The notes beneath the pieces were generated by a model. That model was not told the DNA's origin. It was given only the letters and a program-made list of their open reading frames with translations, and made no database searches. A stretch of DNA of 64,000 nucleotides, taken from Paraburkholderia phosphatilytica. GTDB lineage: Bacteria > Pseudomonadota > Gammaproteobacteria > Burkholderiales > Burkholderiaceae. Location of the stretch: contig NZ_QQOA01000015.1 of NCBI RefSeq assembly GCF_003443895.1, forward strand, positions 62,001-126,000. The letters run 5' to 3'. Below are positions 61,279 through 64,000 of the stretch, piece by piece (position 1 is the first letter of the stretch; every line of letters begins with the position of its first letter). Position numbers and translations under genes: made by a program.

Positions 61279-62006
61279 AAGACGTGTCTATCTACATGAC
61301 CGAGCCACAGCACGCTTTCGAAGTGCTGCGCGACTGCTCTGTAGCTCGCTGCGGCCGGGCATGGCCAAACGCGGACGCGCTGGCGCCTGAAGGCCCGGAT
61401 GCGACGTATACGCCGCGACCGCTGGTTAGTTTTCACGTCTGGCGCAACCTGTCCCCGGCAGCCTGACCAGACCCCACAAGCCGCCATTGAGCATGGACAT
61501 CACGCTCGCGCACGCAAATTCAGCGCGCAGGAACGGCGGCGTAGGCCCCATCCAGCGTCACGGCAGCAAGGCCGTTGCGAGCGCGTGGCGCCCGGCTGGA
61601 CAAGACGTGTGCACCAAAAGAACCGGTGCTGGATATGCCGTCAAACGCGACGGCAATCACTTGATGATGACGGGTACCCGTTCGTTGAAACCGGTGCCAC
61701 ATCGTCGGTTGAAAGCACGGGGTGCCCGTGCGAAAGACCGCATTATACCTAAAGATGCATTCTGTGCTCCCAGCCAGGTCCTAGTTGTAACCAATCTTTA
61801 CCTTTGCTGAGACAATCGGCGGGCTGGCGGCTGGGACGGTCGTATGAAACGACGCAGGTTCCATGCCGTTTTGAAGGAGCGGTTGGATCGGCGCAACGCG
61901 ACACGCGCCGGTACAATCGCAGCTTTTGCGGGCCGTCACGTCAGATCGCGTTGCGCTTCTCTGTGACTCACAACCGCCCGCTCGCACCGTCACCCTCAAG
62001 CCGCCG
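61279..62006. other. 728-base region without a recognised gene
   Basis: The largest gap. The left part must contain the rlpA promoter. Plus-strand frames at 61399-61752 and 61487-61810 lack SD sites and any family feature. A patch near 61770-61810 is AT-richer (TTGTAACCAATCTTTACC) and may hold the promoter of the hydrolase operon. Nothing RNA-like is recognised. Confidence 0.5.
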
Positions 62007-62651
62007 ATGAAAGTCACCCTGATTCCCGTCACGCCGTTCCAGCAGAACTGCTCGCTGCTTGTCTGCGAAACGACCGGTCGCGCGGCGGCCGTCGACCCGG
62101 GCGGCGACCTCGATCGCATCCGCGGCGAGATCGAGCGCCAGCAGGTCACGCTCGAAAAAGTGCTGCTGACGCATGGTCACGTCGATCACTGCGCGGGCGC
62201 CCGCGCGCTCGCCACCGAGTTCGGCGTGCCGATCGAAGGGCCGCACGTCGACGAGCGTTTCTGGCTCGAGCAATTGCCGGCGCAGAGCAAGCGCTTCGGT
62301 TTCCCGGCCGCGGAGAACTTCGAACCCGACCGCTGGCTCGACGACAACGACACGGTGCAGGTCGGCGACGAGCAGTTCGAGGTCTATCACTGCCCAGGCC
62401 ACACGCCGGGTCACGTAGTGTTCTTCAGCCGCGCGCATCGGCTGGCGCTCGTCGGCGACGTGCTGTTCGCCGGCTCGATCGGCCGCACGGATTTTCCGCG
62501 CGGCAATCACGCGGACCTGATCAACGCGATCCGCACGAAGCTCTGGCCGCTCGGCGACGACGTCACGTTCGTGCCGGGTCATGGCCGTACGTCGACGTTC
62601 GGCGAGGAGCGGCGCACGAATCCGTACGTCGCGGACGGAGTGGGCGCATGA
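62007..62651 (+). CDS. Glyoxalase-II-like MBL-fold hydrolase (YcbL type)
   Basis: A 214-residue MBL-fold hydrolase. The metal motif THGHVDHCAG gives H56, H58, D60, H61; further ligands in YHCPGHTPGHVVFF, LVGDVLFAGSIGRTD and VPGHGRTSTFGEER. This is the short glyoxalase-II-like (YcbL/GloC) class without the C-terminal helical domain, which hydrolyses S-lactoylglutathione. ATG 62007 is chosen from MKVTLIPVTPFQQN; the frame is open upstream. The next gene overlaps by four bases. Confidence 0.9.
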   Translation: MKVTLIPVTPFQQNCSLLVCETTGRAAAVDPGGDLDRIRGEIERQQVTLEKVLLTHGHVDHCAGARALATEFGVPIEGPHVDERFWLEQLPAQSKRFGFPAAENFEPDRWLDDNDTVQVGDEQFEVYHCPGHTPGHVVFFSRAHRLALVGDVLFAGSIGRTDFPRGNHADLINAIRTKLWPLGDDVTFVPGHGRTSTFGEERRTNPYVADGVGA

Positions 62652-63295
62652 GCGCGAACCAGACGGCCATCGGCGAAATCTACATCAGCACCGACGTCGA
62701 AGCGGACGGCCCGATCCCCGGCCCCCACTCGATGCTGAGCTTCGCGTCGGCGGCGTACACGCCGGACAAGCAGCTGATCGGCACGTTCTCGGCGAACCTC
62801 GAGTTGCTGGAAGGCTCGGCGCCGCACCCGGTGCAGGCTGCGTGGTGGCAGACGCAGCCGGAAGCGTGGGCGGCCTGCCGCAAGGATCTGCAGGCGCCAG
62901 CGTCGGCGCTGGTCGCGTACGTGGAATGGGTCGAAGCGCTGCCGGGCAAGCCGGTGTTCGTCGCGATGCCGGCGGGCTTCGATTTCACGTTCATGTTCTG
63001 GTACATGATGCGCTTCGCTGGCCGCTGCCCGTTCTCGTGGTCCGCGCTCGACATCAAGACGCTCGCGTTCGCGATGACGGGCCTGCCCTATCGCAAATGC
63101 ATCAAGCCGCGCTTCCCGAAACACTGGTTCGACGACCATCCGCACACCCACGTCGCGCTCGACGATGCGATCGAGCAAGGCGCCCTCTTCTGCAACATGC
63201 TGGCCGAGCTGCGCGCGCAGCAGGCGGCAACCTTGACAGCGTCCACTGAAAGGGACGACTCAGGGCAAAACCCCGCTGACGGCGAGACAAATTAG
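62648..63295 (+). CDS. DnaQ-like 3'-5' exonuclease
   Basis: A 215-residue DEDD-family exonuclease-like protein: ExoI motif ISTDVEADGP (D16, E18), ExoII-type region MPAGFDFTFM, and ExoIII HVALDDAIEQG with its Asp and preceding His. It is often annotated as exonuclease in Burkholderia. The ATG overlaps the MBL stop (ATGA), so the two are coupled. The last 25 residues are hydrophilic and variable. Substrate (DNA or RNA) unknown. Confidence 0.85.
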   Translation: MSANQTAIGEIYISTDVEADGPIPGPHSMLSFASAAYTPDKQLIGTFSANLELLEGSAPHPVQAAWWQTQPEAWAACRKDLQAPASALVAYVEWVEALPGKPVFVAMPAGFDFTFMFWYMMRFAGRCPFSWSALDIKTLAFAMTGLPYRKCIKPRFPKHWFDDHPHTHVALDDAIEQGALFCNMLAELRAQQAATLTASTERDDSGQNPADGETN

Positions 63296-63384
63296 GGAAT
63301 CTGCCTCAGACCAACCGTTTTACATTGCCTTCCGTTTTCGCGCCCTCTAACATTCTGGAAACGGCGACGCCAACGGAGGCGCAG

Positions 63385-63843
63385 TTGACACTCGATACGT
63401 TCTCTCAGAAGATCCTGCGCCTGTTGCAACTGGACGCCCGCCGTTCCGTGCAAGAGATTTCCGACCAGGTCGGCCTGTCGAGCACGCCGTGCTGGCGTCG
63501 CATCAAGGACATGGAGCAGTCGGGCATCATCCAGCGCTACACGGCGCTGCTCGATCGCGAGAAGCTCGGCCTGCACGTGTGCGCGCTCGCGCATATCCAT
63601 CTCACGCGTCACACCGAAGGCGGCGTCGAGCAGTTCGAACGCGAAATCGCCACCTGCCCGGAAGTGACCGAGTGCTACAGCACGACCGGCGAATCGGACT
63701 ACATCCTCAAGATCGTCGCGCCGGATATCAAGGCCTACGACACCTTTCTGCACGAGCGGATCTTCAAGATCCCGGCGGTCGCGCAGGTGAGAACGAGTGT
63801 CGTGCTGCGTGAGATCAAGTTCGATACGCAGTTGCCGCTTTGA
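63385..63843 (+). CDS. Lrp/AsnC-family transcriptional regulator
   Basis: A 152-residue regulator starting at TTG 63385 with GGAGG five bases before it; the frame is open further upstream to 63325 but without SD. HTH: TFSQKILRLLQLDARRSVQE, ISDQVGLSSTPCWRRIKDME (about 3-50). The AsnC effector domain follows with EVTECYSTTGESDYILKIV. It resembles LrpC/BkdR-type local regulators. The target is unknown; its own neighbours lie outside the window on the right. Confidence 0.9.
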   Translation: MTLDTFSQKILRLLQLDARRSVQEISDQVGLSSTPCWRRIKDMEQSGIIQRYTALLDREKLGLHVCALAHIHLTRHTEGGVEQFEREIATCPEVTECYSTTGESDYILKIVAPDIKAYDTFLHERIFKIPAVAQVRTSVVLREIKFDTQLPL

Positions 63844-64000
63844 GTGGTCGCGTGCGGCGTGCGTGGCGTGCGTGAATAGCGCGCCGCGCCGTCTCTGCTA
63901 TCGCGCTGGCTGCCATCCGAATGCAAGCGTGGGCCCCGCGGTCGCCGCGGCTCACGCCACGTCGTGCCGCTCGCCGCTCACGGGCGCGCGCTCATCCGAA

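Noticed and set aside
61399..61810. Two overlapping plus-strand frames of about 110 codons in the long gap
   Set aside because: Both lack ribosome sites and look like random GC-rich translation.

Overview
The window is GC-rich, densely coded chromosomal DNA from a betaproteobacterium of the order Burkholderiales, most likely Paraburkholderia or Burkholderia. The evidence is gene content: a KirBac-type potassium channel, the acdR/acdS pair, fused isobutyryl-CoA mutase IcmF, a Gram-negative trimeric porin, several two-gene c-di-GMP and chemotaxis modules, and the yraN-diaA-dolP-cytochrome c block divergent from rsmI. The genus is an inference; no marker gene here settles it.

Layout. 1-3.7 kb: biotin operon bioA(partial)-bioF-bioD-bioB, with a Burkholderiales-type palindromic repeat wedged between bioF and bioD. 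3.7-8.7 kb: a small serine hydrolase, GhrA-type reductase, HMG-CoA lyase, then a tightly coupled four-gene run (YbaK, DUF1289, MaoC-like, metallo-beta-lactamase fold) in which each start overlaps the previous stop. 8.7-12.6 kb: a terminator-linked 14-codon mini-ORF, an EamA exporter divergent from an Lrp-type regulator, a probable fluoroacetate dehalogenase and a nitronate monooxygenase. 12.6-19.6 kb: icmF, a LysR regulator, a porin and a Gly/His-rich secreted protein. 20-23.4 kb: an SBF-like transporter and an EAL-CBS-GGDEF protein.

23.7-27 kb: a LacI regulator, an AGE-family sugar isomerase/epimerase and a PfkB kinase form one sugar-use operon with candidate operator repeats in front. 27-36.6 kb: two orphan small genes, the KirBac channel, a 1203-residue indolepyruvate ferredoxin oxidoreductase, CutC, an EAL protein and a Na+/H+ antiporter. 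36.8-42 kb: uracil/xanthine permease, chemoreceptor, Cache-GGDEF cyclase. 42.1-45.4 kb: a TetR-controlled dehydrogenase operon with matching operator-like sites. 45.4-52.1 kb: acdR-acdS, an AcpA-like phosphatase/phospholipase, a second chemoreceptor with a flagellar-type promoter, an SDR and an NTF2-like protein.

52.1-57.1 kb is an accessory segment with a different look: long non-coding gaps, AT-richer patches, a Xre regulator divergent from two tandem paralogous genes of unknown function, a ParDE-type toxin-antitoxin pair, spliced fragments of a P4-type integrase and an IS66 transposase, and a Fic protein with an altered catalytic motif. It ends at a tRNA-Ala(CGC). 57.3-63.8 kb returns to conserved chromosome: cytochrome c, dolP, diaA, a decayed yraN, rsmI, rlpA, a glyoxalase-II-like hydrolase, a DnaQ-like exonuclease and another Lrp-type regulator. 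The final 157 bases hold nothing I can call.

The best candidate for something undescribed is the Xre plus tandem-paralog locus (52.6-54.0 kb) inside the accessory segment, followed by the Fic protein with Gln in place of the catalytic His.
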